Assembly: GCA_963727955.1 (NCBI GenBank)
Contig: CAVSII010000003.1
Coordinates: 310,001-374,000, forward strand
Length of the DNA: 64,000 nt
Source: Bog-756 sp963727955
GTDB taxonomy: Bacteria; Actinomycetota; Acidimicrobiia; Acidimicrobiales; RAAP-2
Reading direction: 5' to 3'
Shown: in pieces, positions 51,879 to 60,639 of the stretch
Layout: each line of letters opens with the position of its first letter
Numbering within the stretch: the first letter of the stretch is position 1
Made by a program: the position numbers and the translations under genes
The notes under the pieces: generated by a model
Told to the model about the DNA's origin: nothing
Seen by the model: only the letters and a program-made list of their open reading frames with translations
Databases searched by the model: none

Positions 51879-52376
51879 GTGTTGAGTTTCCCCAACCCGG
51901 TCAATGAGATCGCCGCTCGGGTGGTGGCCGCCGGCGTGGTGGTGATGAGCCTGGCCGTGCTCGTCTTCGGTGCCCACTGGATCCTGATCCCCCTGGTCTT
52001 CGGGTTCGCCGCCCGCGTCATGGCCGGTCCCCGGTTCAGCCCGCTGGGCCAGCTGGCCACCCGGGTGGTGGCGCCGCGGTTAGGGCCGCCCCGGCTGGTG
52101 GCCGGTCCTCCCAAGCGGTTCGCCCAGGCCATCGGGCTGGTCTTCTCGTCGACGGCGCTGATCCTCTGGTCCGGCTTCGGAGCAGGAGCGGCCTCGATGG
52201 TGGTGGTGGCCCTGCTGACCTGTGCGGCCCTCCTCGAGTCCGCCCTCGGGATCTGCCTCGGGTGCATCGCCTTCGGCCTGCTCATGAAGGCCGGCATGAT
52301 CCCCGACGAAGTGTGCGCAGCCTGCACCGACATCTCCCTGCGTCACCCCCCGCTCTCACCCAGCCGCAGCGCCTGA
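51879..52376 (+). CDS. DUF4395 family membrane protein
   Basis: A 165-residue protein with four helices. It has the DUF4395 N terminus (NPVNEIAARVVAAGVV), the basic GPRFSPLGQLATRVVAPRLG loop and a C-terminal LGICLGCIAFGLLM with further EVCAAC, possible redox or metal sites. The GTG start follows TAAACT (51867-51872) by 6 nt, indicating a leaderless mRNA. Function unknown; members often sit near thioredoxin-like or sulfurtransferase genes, not seen here. Confidence 0.88.
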   Translation: MLSFPNPVNEIAARVVAAGVVVMSLAVLVFGAHWILIPLVFGFAARVMAGPRFSPLGQLATRVVAPRLGPPRLVAGPPKRFAQAIGLVFSSTALILWSGFGAGAASMVVVALLTCAALLESALGICLGCIAFGLLMKAGMIPDEVCAACTDISLRHPPLSPSRSA

Positions 52377-52395
52377 GCCGGGTCGGACCCGGTCT

Positions 52396-52953
52396 TCAGC
52401 CCAGCCGGGGCAGCAAGACGGCCGACAGAGCGGCCAGCTCGACGGCACAGGCAACGTAGGTGTCGTCCTCGCCGCCCGCCGGATCGGCCACGTCCTCCCA
52501 GGTTTCGATGTCCTGTTCAGCCAGCCCGAGGGCGTCGAGCCGCTCGGACAAAGGTGCCGGTCCCGGGGACAGGTCACGACAGAGCCGCTTGATGGAGGCC
52601 GTCTTGGAGGCGGCGGGCGGGTAGCGCCGCCGGACGAAGGCCACGTGGTCGCCGGCCATGGCCAGGATCAGGTCGGCCTCTTCGATGTCAGCGTCGGTCA
52701 GCTGATGACTCCGGTGGCCGTCGGCCTCCAGGCCCACCGAGGCCAGGGCGTCCCTGGTCCTCCTGCTCATGGGCTGACCCTCCACCACATGGGTGCCGGC
52801 GGTCACCACGGCCAGAGGCCCGGGTCGGAGCATGGCGCCGACCATCACCGATCGGGCGGCGTTGCCCGTGCACAGCACCAGCACCCGGACGTGCCCCACG
52901 GGCTCGGGCTCTCCGTGGTAGTGCTCCTGGTCGAGCGAGGGCGACACCGTCAT
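52396..52953 (-). CDS. Low-molecular-weight protein tyrosine phosphatase/arsenate reductase fold
   Basis: A 185-residue LMW-PTP fold protein with the P-loop CTGNAARS (CX5R) near residue 28 and the general-acid region VADPAGG near 155. The family includes tyrosine phosphatases and arsenate reductases; the usual extra resolving cysteines of ArsC are not evident, so phosphatase is favoured. An N-terminal extension of ~20 residues precedes the VRVLVLCTGN strand. It lies 19 nt after the acyl-CoA dehydrogenase stop. Confidence 0.85.
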   Translation of the reverse strand: MTVSPSLDQEHYHGEPEPVGHVRVLVLCTGNAARSVMVGAMLRPGPLAVVTAGTHVVEGQPMSRRTRDALASVGLEADGHRSHQLTDADIEEADLILAMAGDHVAFVRRRYPPAASKTASIKRLCRDLSPGPAPLSERLDALGLAEQDIETWEDVADPAGGEDDTYVACAVELAALSAVLLPRLG

Positions 52954-52972
52954 CTTCGCCGTCCCCCCGGGA

Positions 52973-54187
52973 CTAGTTGATGTGGATGCCAGAGATGGCC
53001 CGGGCGATGATCAGCCGCTGGATCTCCGAGGTGCCCTCGAAGATGGTGTAGATCTTCGAGTCGCGGTGCCACCGTTCGACCGGGTGGTCGCGGATGTAGC
53101 CGTAGCCGCCCATGATCTGGATGGCCTCCTCGGTCACATGCACCGCTGTCTCGCCGGCGAACAACTTGGACATCGATCCCTCGCCGGAGGTGAAGTCCTT
53201 GCCGTTCCGACCCATCCACGACGCCCGCCAGATGAGCAAACGGGACGCATCGATCCGGGTCTTCATGTCGGCCAGTTTGAAGGCGATGGCCTGGTTCTCG
53301 ATGATGGCCCGGCCGAATGCTCTGCGCTCCTTGGCGTAGTCGAGCGAGTACTCGTAGGCGGCACGGGCGATACCGAGAGCCTGGGCGCCGACGGTGGGAC
53401 GGGAGGCCTCGAACGTCTTCATGGCCGCCTGGCTGGTCGAACGCCCACCTTGGCGGGCGCGGGCCAGCTTCTCGTCCAGCTTCTCCTTGCCGCCCAACAA
53501 GCAGTGTCCGGGCACCCGCACCCCGTCGAGAACCACCTCGGCGGTGTGCGAGGCCCGAATGCCCATTTTGGAGAACTTCTGGCCCTGCGAGAGGCCGGCG
53601 GTCCCGGGGGGCACGATGAAACTGGCCTGGCCCCGCGACCCGAGTTCGGGGTCGACCGAGGCCACCACCACGTGGATGTCGGCGATGCCCCCGTTGGTGA
53701 TCCAGGTCTTCGTCCCGTTGAGGACCCACTCGTCCCTGGCCTCGTCGTAGACGGCCCGGGTGCGCAGCGACGACACATCCGATCCGGCGTCAGCCTCCGA
53801 GACGGCGAAGGCGGCCAGTTGGATCTTGTCGGGCGTACCGAAGCACTGAGGACCCCATTCCATCAGCTGTTCGACGGTGCCGTTGGCGGCGATACCGGCC
53901 AGGCCGAGCGTGCTCCCGAACACGGCCAGGGCAATGCCGGCGTCGCCCCAGGACATCTCCTCATTGGCGATGGGCAGCAACAACCCGGTGTCGTCGGAGA
54001 AGCACTGCATGATGAAGTCGAACGAGTAGAGGCCGATCCGTGACGCCTCCTCGATGATCGGCCAGGGGGTCTCCTCACGCTCGTCCCACTCGTGCCCTGC
54101 CGGCCGAACCACGTTTTCGGCGAAGTCGTGCACCCACTTTTGGATCTGCAGTTGATCCTCACTCAGATCCAGGGAGAAATCGGCCAT
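52973..54187 (-). CDS. Acyl-CoA dehydrogenase
   Basis: A 404-residue FAD enzyme catalysing the first step of beta-oxidation, passing electrons to EtfAB. Motifs: AFAVSEADAGSDVSSLRT (FAD/substrate), KTWITNGG, RRAFGRAIIENQAIAFKLADM and the catalytic glutamate in YTIFEGTSEIQ. The ATG at 54187 has AGGGG upstream. A perfect 16-bp palindrome overlapping a TACTAT -10 lies ~110 bp upstream, so it is probably repressed by a TetR-type regulator. The chain-length preference is not evident. Confidence 0.95.
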   Translation of the reverse strand: MADFSLDLSEDQLQIQKWVHDFAENVVRPAGHEWDEREETPWPIIEEASRIGLYSFDFIMQCFSDDTGLLLPIANEEMSWGDAGIALAVFGSTLGLAGIAANGTVEQLMEWGPQCFGTPDKIQLAAFAVSEADAGSDVSSLRTRAVYDEARDEWVLNGTKTWITNGGIADIHVVVASVDPELGSRGQASFIVPPGTAGLSQGQKFSKMGIRASHTAEVVLDGVRVPGHCLLGGKEKLDEKLARARQGGRSTSQAAMKTFEASRPTVGAQALGIARAAYEYSLDYAKERRAFGRAIIENQAIAFKLADMKTRIDASRLLIWRASWMGRNGKDFTSGEGSMSKLFAGETAVHVTEEAIQIMGGYGYIRDHPVERWHRDSKIYTIFEGTSEIQRLIIARAISGIHIN

Positions 54188-54290
54188 GGTCCCCTGCTCC
54201 ATTCCGGCCCGTTTCCGGTCCTTGCGTCGTCTGTCGGCGTCTGTCGCCCCCCGGAGTTACACCGTCCCGACCGACGGCGGACTCTCCGTA

Positions 54291-54306
54291 GTTACTACAT
54301 AGTAAC
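54291..54306 (-). promoter_or_regulatory. Palindromic operator overlapping the -10 of the acyl-CoA dehydrogenase gene
   Basis: GTTACTA-CA-TAGTAAC is a perfect inverted repeat. On the minus strand it contains TACTAT (54304-54299), a TANNNT -10 pointing to the gene, giving a ~105-nt leader. The arrangement fits a TetR-family fatty-acid repressor. Confidence 0.6.
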
Positions 54307-54361
54307 CTGCGGCAGCCTCCACCGCCACACAGGGGGGCCGGCCGACGGGAGCGGGGGACGT

Positions 54362-54394
54362 GGGACGGGGACGGGGACGGGGACGGGGACGGGA
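54362..54394 (+). repeat. GGGACG hexamer tandem repeat (5.5 copies)
   Basis: Five perfect GGGACG units and a partial sixth. It lies upstream of the dehydrogenase promoter. A simple GC-rich repeat, probably slippage-prone; no role is apparent. Confidence 0.8.
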
Positions 54395-54512
54395 GCCTGG
54401 GAAAGTGACCGGCGGACAGTGACCGGGCGACCGGGACCGGTGAGTGCGCCGTCACCGGTGCCGAGGCACACGGCAGTGAGCTTCCGGACGGGAAGCCGAC
54501 CGGAGCGAGGAG

Positions 54513-54530
54513 GGTCGGCCGGCGCCGACC
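54513..54530 (-). terminator. Hairpin downstream of cspA
   Basis: GGTCGGC/GCCGACC form a 7-bp stem with a 4-nt loop starting 13 nt after the cspA stop; a second 5-bp hairpin follows (54481-54495). No U-tract, so probably a weak or Rho-aided terminator. Confidence 0.45.
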
Positions 54531-54543
54531 GTACGGTGTCGCC

Positions 54544-54756
54544 TCAGGCGGGCTGGGCCAGGCGTACGTCGACGGCCTGGAGACCCTTGGGACCTTCCTG
54601 GAGCTCGAACTCGACCGCTTGACCCTCTTCGAGAGAGCGGAAACCGTTCATCTGGATGGCGGTGTGATGCACGAACACATCGGCCCCACCGTCGGGTTGC
54701 GAGATGAAGCCGAAGCCCTTCTCTGCGTTGAACCACTTCACTGTTCCGGAAGCCAC
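54544..54756 (-). CDS. cspA: Cold-shock domain protein (CspA family)
   Basis: A 70-residue single cold-shock domain with RNP1 (KGFGFI) and RNP2 (VFVHH), the nucleic-acid-binding motifs, ending RLAQPA. The GTG at 54756 gives the canonical ASGTVKWFN start and has AAAGGGG upstream. The mRNA probably begins ~105 nt upstream, leaving a long leader typical of cold-shock genes. Confidence 0.93.
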   Translation of the reverse strand: MASGTVKWFNAEKGFGFISQPDGGADVFVHHTAIQMNGFRSLEEGQAVEFELQEGPKGLQAVDVRLAQPA

Positions 54757-54870
54757 GGTGGCATTCCCCTTTCCTCCACACGCGTCATGGACAGCACGCC
54801 CCACCGGGGAGGGAAGGTACCCTCGTGCGAGAGACCCAGCACTCGACGGATGGACAGACTGCGACCACAA

Positions 54871-54898
54871 ACGCTAGCAGTCCTCCATCGGGAATCAA
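54871..54898 (-). promoter_or_regulatory. Probable cspA promoter
   Basis: On the minus strand TTGATT (54898-54893) and TAGCGT (54876-54871) are 16 nt apart, placing the transcription start near 54864 and a ~105-nt leader before the GTG. Confidence 0.5.
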
Positions 54899-54958
54899 CT
54901 GGGGCGAAGCCCTCGGGAACGCCTGTTCACACACCGTTCATCGAGTGGCCCGGCAGCG

Positions 54959-56350
54959 TCAACGGGGGCGGATCCGGGTCCCCTCGGAACCGTCCTCCAC
55001 CACCCAGCCGGCTGATTCCAACTGACGACGCAGGGAGTCCGCCTCGCCCCAGTCGCGGGCCGCCCGGGCCCGGTCGCGGCGGTCCACCAGAGCGGCGCTG
55101 GCCGGATCGATCTCCATGGTCGAACGGGGACGGAGGCTGAGTCCCAGAGCAGCGCACAGGAACCCGACGGTGGCCGCCTTTGTGGCCGCCCCGCCGGTGT
55201 CGCCGGCGTCGTCGGCCGCGTTGGCCCGGCGCACCAGGTCGAAGAGGGCGGCCAAGGCACCGGGGGTGTCGAGGTCGTCGTCCATGGCCTGGCGGAACCG
55301 GTCGACGGCGCCGGCATCAAGCCCCTGTGTGCCGACACCGTCGACCACGGGACCCTCGGCCGACCAGTCGGCCAGGTCGAAGCGGCGGGCCAGCTCGTCG
55401 AGACGGGCCAGGCCGGCCTCGGCGTCGGCGATGGTACCGGGGGTGACCTCGATGGGCGACCGGTAGTGCGAACGCAGGACCAGCATGCGGTAGGCCCGTG
55501 GATCGCTGCGATCCAACAGATCCTCGAGCGAGGTGAAGTTGCCGAGCGACTTGGACATCTTCTCCCCGTCGACGGTGACGAACCCGTTGTGCACCCAGTG
55601 CCGTGCGAATGAATGCCCGTCGGCCACCGCCTGAGCCCGCTCGTTCTCATGATGGGGGAAGGCGAGGTCCAGTCCCCCCCCGTGCAGGTCGAAGCCGTCA
55701 CCCAGCAGATCGAGGGACATGACCACGCACTCGGTATGCCAGCCCGGGCGCCCCGGTCCCCACGGCGATTCCCACGACGGCTCGTCCGGCTTGGCTTTCT
55801 TCCACAGTGCGAAATCGAGGGGCGAGTGCTTCTCCTCGTCCGCCTCGACCCGGGCTCCCGCCCGCAGCGAGTCGAGCGGTTGGCGGGCCAGGAGCCCGTA
55901 ACCGGGCACGTCCATGACCGACAGGTAGACGCCGTCGCCCGTCTCGTAGGCCACCCCCCGCGACACCAGCTCGGCCACCAAGGCCACCATCTGGTCCACA
56001 TAGGCGGTGGCGTGGGGTGTCTCGTCCGGGCGGAGCACACCCAGGGCGTCCATGATCGTCCACCACAACGCCTCGTTGGCCGCGGTGAAATCACCGATGT
56101 CGACACCGGCGGCGGCGGCCCGGTCGATGATCTTGTCCTCGATGTCGGTGATGTTGGAGACGTAGGTGACGTCGAGCCCGGTGAAGATCAGATAGCGCCG
56201 GAGCACGTCGAAGACCAGCGAAAACCGACCGTGACCGAGGTGGGGCACCCCGTCGACCGTGGGACCGCATACATAGAGGCTGACCTGACCGGCGGTCCTC
56301 AAGGTGAGCGGCGTGACCTTGCCGGTGGCCGTGTCGTGGAGCCGGAGCAC
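54959..56350 (-). CDS. cysS: Cysteinyl-tRNA synthetase
   Basis: A 463-residue class I synthetase charging tRNA-Cys. HIGH is represented by HLGHGR after YVCGPTVDGVP; KMSKS is intact (GEKMSKSLGN). Zinc ligands are the Cys in YVCGP, the Cys in TECVVMS and HHENE. The C-terminal helical anticodon domain is present, so it is CysS and not the shorter mycothiol ligase MshC. The GTG at 56350 follows TACCGT by 7 nt; the longer open frame to 56521 overlaps valS. Confidence 0.92.
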   Translation of the reverse strand: MLRLHDTATGKVTPLTLRTAGQVSLYVCGPTVDGVPHLGHGRFSLVFDVLRRYLIFTGLDVTYVSNITDIEDKIIDRAAAAGVDIGDFTAANEALWWTIMDALGVLRPDETPHATAYVDQMVALVAELVSRGVAYETGDGVYLSVMDVPGYGLLARQPLDSLRAGARVEADEEKHSPLDFALWKKAKPDEPSWESPWGPGRPGWHTECVVMSLDLLGDGFDLHGGGLDLAFPHHENERAQAVADGHSFARHWVHNGFVTVDGEKMSKSLGNFTSLEDLLDRSDPRAYRMLVLRSHYRSPIEVTPGTIADAEAGLARLDELARRFDLADWSAEGPVVDGVGTQGLDAGAVDRFRQAMDDDLDTPGALAALFDLVRRANAADDAGDTGGAATKAATVGFLCAALGLSLRPRSTMEIDPASAALVDRRDRARAARDWGEADSLRRQLESAGWVVEDGSEGTRIRPR

Positions 56351-56356
56351 GCAGGG

Positions 56357-56363
56357 TACGGTA
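56357..56363. promoter_or_regulatory. Shared -10 heptamer of the divergent cysS and valS genes
   Basis: TACGGTA reads TACGGT on the plus strand and TACCGT on the minus strand, so both -10 boxes share the same seven base pairs. The minus box is 7 nt before the cysS GTG; the plus box is 9 nt before the valS ATG. The whole gap is 21 bp. Confidence 0.55.
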
Positions 56364-56371
56364 ACCCGATC

Positions 56372-58993
56372 ATGGACAGCGACGCGAAAGGCCCCGCCTC
56401 CCTCGGGGCCGGGCCGTCGGGCATCCCCGAAAAGCCGGGGCTCGAAGGCCTCGAACCGCTGTGGGCCGACCGTTGGGAGGCGGCCGGTACTTACGCCTTC
56501 GACCGGTCGACCCCCCGCCACCGGGTGTACTCCATCGATACCCCGCCGCCCACGGTGTCGGGTTCACTGCACATCGGACACATCTTCTCCTACACCCACA
56601 CCGATGCCGTGGCCCGGTTCTGGCGGATGCGGGGCAAGGCCGTCTTCTACCCGATGGGATGGGACGACAACGGGCTCCCCACCGAACGGCGGGTGCAGAA
56701 TTACTTCGGCGTCCGGTGCGACCCGAGCCTCCCCTTCGACCCGGACTTCGAGCCCCCGGACAAGCCGGCCAAGCACCCGCTGGCCATCTCCCGTCCCAAC
56801 TTCGTCGACCTCTGCAACCGGCTCACCGCAGAGGACGAGAAGATATTCGAGCACCTGTGGCGGACCCTCGGCCTGTCGGTCGACTGGTCCCATACCTACG
56901 CCACCGTGGCCCCACGGGCCCAGCGGGTCTCGCAACGAGGCTTCCTGCACCTGGCCCGGCGTGGCCAGGTGGTCCAGCGCACCGCCCCCACCCTGTGGGA
57001 CGTCGACTTCCGCACCGCCGTCTCGCAGGCCGAGCTGGAGGACCGGGAGCTGTCCGGTGCCTACCACCGGCTGCGGTTCGCCCGGTTGGACGGGGGCGGT
57101 GCCGTCGACATCGAGACCACCCGTCCCGAACTGCTTCCGGCCTGTGTGGCCCTGGTGGCCCATCCCGACGATGAGCGCTACCGCATGCTCTTCGACACCT
57201 TGGTGAGTACCCCCTTGTTCGGGGTGGCGGTGCCGGTGGTCGCACACGAGCTGGCCGATCCGGACAAAGGATCGGGCATCGCCATGGTCTGCACGTTCGG
57301 TGATACCACCGACATCGTGTGGTGGAGGGAGCTCGGCCTGCCCACCCGCACCATCGTCGGGCGCGACGGCCGGCTGCTGCCGGTGGCATGGGGGACCGAG
57401 GGCTGGGAGTCGGCCGATCCGACAGCCGCCACCGCCGCCTACGACGAGATGGTCGGACGCACCGTCAAGCAGGCCCAGGCCCGCGTGGTCGAGTTGTTGA
57501 CCGAAGCGGGTGCGGAGATCGGTGAACCGAAGCCCATCACCCACCCGGTCAAGTTCTACGAGCGGGGCGACCGGCCGCTCGAGATCGTCTCCTCCCGTCA
57601 GTGGTTCGTGGAGACCCTGCCCCTACGCGACCGCCTACTGGCCCGCGGGGAAGAGCTCCACTGGCACCCTCCCTACATGGCCCATCGCTACCGGGCATGG
57701 GTCGAAGGTCTCAACGCCGATTGGAACATCAGCCGTCAACGTTTCTTCGGGGTTCCCTTCCCGGTGTGGTATCCGGTGACCGACGCCGGGGAGATCGACT
57801 TCGACGTCCCGCTGCTGGCCGACGAAGACCGACTGCCCGTCGACCCCTCCACCGATGTCCCCGACGGGTACACCGAGGGCCAACGAGGCCTGCCCGGAGG
57901 GTTCGTCGGGGATCCCGACGTGATGGACACCTGGGCCACCTCCTCGCTCACCCCCCAGATCGCCGGAGGGTGGGGCGAGGATCCCGACCTGTTCGCCCAG
58001 GTGTTCCCCATGGATCTGCGCCCCCAGGCCCACGAGATCATCCGCACCTGGCTGTTCTCCACCATCGTCCGGTCCGAGCTCGAGCACGGATCGCTGCCGT
58101 GGTCGGACGCCGCCATTTCCGGTTGGGTGGTCGACCCCGACCGCAAGAAGATGTCCAAGTCGAAGGGCAACGTCCTCACCCCCCTGCCCCTGCTGGAGAA
58201 GTACGGAGCCGACGCCGTGCGCTACTGGGCGGCGGGGGGCCGGCCGGGGACCGACACCTCCTTCGACGAGGGCCAGATGAAGGTGGGACGTCGCCTGGCC
58301 ATCAAGATCATCAACGCCTCGCGGTTCGCCCTGGGCCGGATCGCCGACGAGGAGGGGGTGGTGGTCGCCCCCGGGCCCGACCTCATCAGCAGGCCCCTCG
58401 ACCGGGCCATGCTGGTCCGCCTGGGTGAGGTGGTCGACGAGGCCACGGTGGCTTTCGAGGGATACGACTACGCACGGGCCATCGAACGGACCGAGTCGTT
58501 CTTCTGGTGGTTCTGTGACGACTTCCTCGAGCTGGTCAAGACCCGGGCCTACGGCGACGCCGACCGGCCCGACACCGCCTCGGCCCGGGCCGCCCTGGCC
58601 CTGGCTCTGTCCGTCCAATTGCGGCTGCTGGCCCCCGTCCTCCCCTTCGTGACCGAGGAGGTCTGGTCGTGGTGGCGGCCCGGGTCCATCCACACCGCCC
58701 CCTGGCCCACCCGATCGGAGCTCGACCGCGCCCTCCCCACCGACGCACCGGTGCCGACCATGGTCCTCGATGTGGCCACCGAGGTGCTGGTCCAGATCCG
58801 GAGGGCCAAGACGACCGAGAAGCGGTCGATGCGGGCGGTGGTGGCCTCCCTCACCGTGGCCGACACCGCTGATCGGATCGCCGCCCTCTTGTCGGCCGAG
58901 GCCGACCTGTGCGACGCCGGAGGCGTCAAGGCACTGGTGACCACCCCGTCGGACCGGTTGGCCGTCACCGTCGAGCTGGCTCCCGAAGATTGA
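56372..58993 (+). CDS. valS: Valyl-tRNA synthetase
   Basis: An 873-residue class I synthetase that charges and edits tRNA-Val. HIGH (SGSLHIGHIFSYTHTD, about residue 67) and KMSKS (DPDRKKMSKSKGN, about 595) are intact, and the editing (CP1) insertion with TTRPELLPACVALVAHP is present. The C-terminal coiled-coil arm appears short. The ATG at 56372 is used; the frame is open far upstream across cysS but has no homology there. A bidirectional promoter is shared with cysS. Confidence 0.95.
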   Translation: MDSDAKGPASLGAGPSGIPEKPGLEGLEPLWADRWEAAGTYAFDRSTPRHRVYSIDTPPPTVSGSLHIGHIFSYTHTDAVARFWRMRGKAVFYPMGWDDNGLPTERRVQNYFGVRCDPSLPFDPDFEPPDKPAKHPLAISRPNFVDLCNRLTAEDEKIFEHLWRTLGLSVDWSHTYATVAPRAQRVSQRGFLHLARRGQVVQRTAPTLWDVDFRTAVSQAELEDRELSGAYHRLRFARLDGGGAVDIETTRPELLPACVALVAHPDDERYRMLFDTLVSTPLFGVAVPVVAHELADPDKGSGIAMVCTFGDTTDIVWWRELGLPTRTIVGRDGRLLPVAWGTEGWESADPTAATAAYDEMVGRTVKQAQARVVELLTEAGAEIGEPKPITHPVKFYERGDRPLEIVSSRQWFVETLPLRDRLLARGEELHWHPPYMAHRYRAWVEGLNADWNISRQRFFGVPFPVWYPVTDAGEIDFDVPLLADEDRLPVDPSTDVPDGYTEGQRGLPGGFVGDPDVMDTWATSSLTPQIAGGWGEDPDLFAQVFPMDLRPQAHEIIRTWLFSTIVRSELEHGSLPWSDAAISGWVVDPDRKKMSKSKGNVLTPLPLLEKYGADAVRYWAAGGRPGTDTSFDEGQMKVGRRLAIKIINASRFALGRIADEEGVVVAPGPDLISRPLDRAMLVRLGEVVDEATVAFEGYDYARAIERTESFFWWFCDDFLELVKTRAYGDADRPDTASARAALALALSVQLRLLAPVLPFVTEEVWSWWRPGSIHTAPWPTRSELDRALPTDAPVPTMVLDVATEVLVQIRRAKTTEKRSMRAVVASLTVADTADRIAALLSAEADLCDAGGVKALVTTPSDRLAVTVELAPED

Positions 58994-59005
58994 GAGCCGG
59001 CCCGG

Positions 59006-59758
59006 TCAGGAGAGGTAGACCCCCAGGGCGGCCTCGCTGACCTCCTGGGGCGAACCCACTTGTTGGATCCGGCCGTGGACCATGATGGCTGCACGGGTGG
59101 CCACCGACAGGGCGGTGGCCACGAACTGCTCGACCAGGAGGACGGTCATCCCCTGGGCGGCCAGGGCGCTGACCAGCTCGTAGAGCTCGGTGACGATGAG
59201 CGGGGCCAGGCCCATGGACAGCTCGTCGAGCAGCAGGACGCTGGGGTCGGTGACCAACGCCCGCGAGATGGCCAGCATCTGCTGCTCGCCACCGGACAGG
59301 GTGCCGGCCAACTGCCGGCGGCGGTCCTTGAGCCTCGGGAAGGTGGCGAACGTCTTCTCCTCGACGTCCTTGGCGGTGAGCCCGCCGCGGTAGGTCCAGA
59401 TGCGCAGGTTCTCGCGCACGGTCAGATTGGGGAAGATGCCCCGTCCTTCGGGAACGGCGCAGACACCGATCCGCGCCAGCTTTTCGGTGGGGGTCCTGTC
59501 CACCGGTCGGTCGCCGATGAGGACCCGACCCGAGCTCGGGCGCATACGCCCGCTGATGACCTTGAGAAGGGTGGACTTGCCGGCGCCGTTGGGCCCGAGG
59601 AGGGCGAACACGCTGGCCGGCGGCACCACCAGATCGACGCCGTGGAGCACTTCGATGCGCCCGTAGGCGGCGCGCAGACCCTCGACGGCGATGCCCGGCG
59701 GAAGCTGGCCGGTCGGAGCCGGTTGGTCGCCGCTGGGGGCGTGGGCCAGGTCGGTCAT
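59006..59758 (-). CDS. livF: Branched-chain amino acid ABC transporter ATP-binding protein LivF
   Basis: A 250-residue ABC ATPase: Walker A GPNGAGKST, signature LSGGEQQMLAI, Walker B VLLLDELSMGLAP and IGVCAVPEGRGIFPNLTV, which mark LivF. It starts with a 4-nt overlap with livG. Converges with valS at 13 nt. Confidence 0.93.
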   Translation of the reverse strand: MTDLAHAPSGDQPAPTGQLPPGIAVEGLRAAYGRIEVLHGVDLVVPPASVFALLGPNGAGKSTLLKVISGRMRPSSGRVLIGDRPVDRTPTEKLARIGVCAVPEGRGIFPNLTVRENLRIWTYRGGLTAKDVEEKTFATFPRLKDRRRQLAGTLSGGEQQMLAISRALVTDPSVLLLDELSMGLAPLIVTELYELVSALAAQGMTVLLVEQFVATALSVATRAAIMVHGRIQQVGSPQEVSEAALGVYLS

Positions 59759-60639
59759 GATCCCGCCTCCGTTTCGGCCTCCGGTCGGGGCGGAGGTGGA
59801 CTGCCGGCCTCGGGCCCCGCTTCGCCCAGGTAGGCGGCCTGGACCATCGGGTTGCCACGGATCTCGTCGGGTGTGCCCGAGGCGATGACGTCGCCGAAGT
59901 CGAGCACGTAGATGTGGTCGCAGATGCGCATGACCAGCTCCATGTCGTGCTCGACCAGGAGAACCCCCATGCCCCCCCGGGCCAGGGTGGACAGCAGGTC
60001 GCCCAATGCCCCTGACTCGTTCTCGTCGAGGCCCGAACCGGGCTCGTCGAGCAGAAGGAGCTTGGGCCCGATGGCCAGTGCCCGGGCCAGCTCGACCATG
60101 CGGGCGGAGCCGGTGGGCAACGAAGAGGCGTACCGGTCACGCAGGCCGGCCAAGCCGACCCCGGACAGCAGATGATCGCAGGTGGCCTGGTCGATGGACG
60201 CCGGCGCCGGGTCGGTGGTGACCACCGCGGCCGCCTCCCCGGATTTGTCCTTCTTCCGGTGGGGGAACCGGGGGCGCCAGTGCCAGGGCTTGACCTCCGA
60301 CTCCAGGCCCACCTGCACGTTCTCCCCCACCGTCAACGAGCCGAAGAGCTCGAGCCGCTGGAAGGTCCGGGCCAGCCCCAACCGGGCCCGGCGGTGGGGC
60401 TTCATGGTGGTCACATCGGTGTCGAAGATGTGCACCGAACCACGGCCCGGTGGCTGGAGGCCGCTGATGACGTTGAACAGAGTGGTTTTGCCCGCGCCGT
60501 TGGGTCCGATCAGACCGGTGACCGTCCCCGGTTGGACCACCAGGTTGACCTCGTTGAGGGCGGCCACGCCACCGAAGCGCACGGCCACCTCCCGCACGGT
60601 GAGTACAGCCCCCTCGGGGCGGGGATCATCCGGCGGCAC
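59755..60639 (-). CDS. livG: Branched-chain amino acid ABC transporter ATP-binding protein LivG
   Basis: A 294-residue ABC ATPase with GPNGAGKTT, the LivG-specific ARTFQRLELFGSLTV and a signature segment SLPTGSARMVELARAL that lacks the usual LSGG (LPTG instead). A ~45-residue insertion with His/Lys follows EVKPWHWRPRF. I chose the GTG at 60639 because of GGGGGGTGA upstream; GTG at 60648 is an alternative. It overlaps the fused permease by 14 nt. Confidence 0.9.
   Translation of the reverse strand: MPPDDPRPEGAVLTVREVAVRFGGVAALNEVNLVVQPGTVTGLIGPNGAGKTTLFNVISGLQPPGRGSVHIFDTDVTTMKPHRRARLGLARTFQRLELFGSLTVGENVQVGLESEVKPWHWRPRFPHRKKDKSGEAAAVVTTDPAPASIDQATCDHLLSGVGLAGLRDRYASSLPTGSARMVELARALAIGPKLLLLDEPGSGLDENESGALGDLLSTLARGGMGVLLVEHDMELVMRICDHIYVLDFGDVIASGTPDEIRGNPMVQAAYLGEAGPEAGSPPPPRPEAETEAGS

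Larger units (their letters stand above)
54188..54543. other. Intergenic region (356 nt) between cspA and the acyl-CoA dehydrogenase gene
   Basis: It holds the 16-bp palindrome/promoter of the dehydrogenase gene, five copies of GGGACG and the hairpin after cspA; no convincing gene was seen on either strand. Confidence 0.6.

Noticed and set aside
54362..54394. CRISPR-like repeat
   Set aside because: The units are contiguous hexamers with no spacers; it is a simple tandem repeat.
55613..56371. N-terminal extension of valS over cysS
   Set aside because: No ValS homology; the region is fully explained by cysS on the opposite strand.
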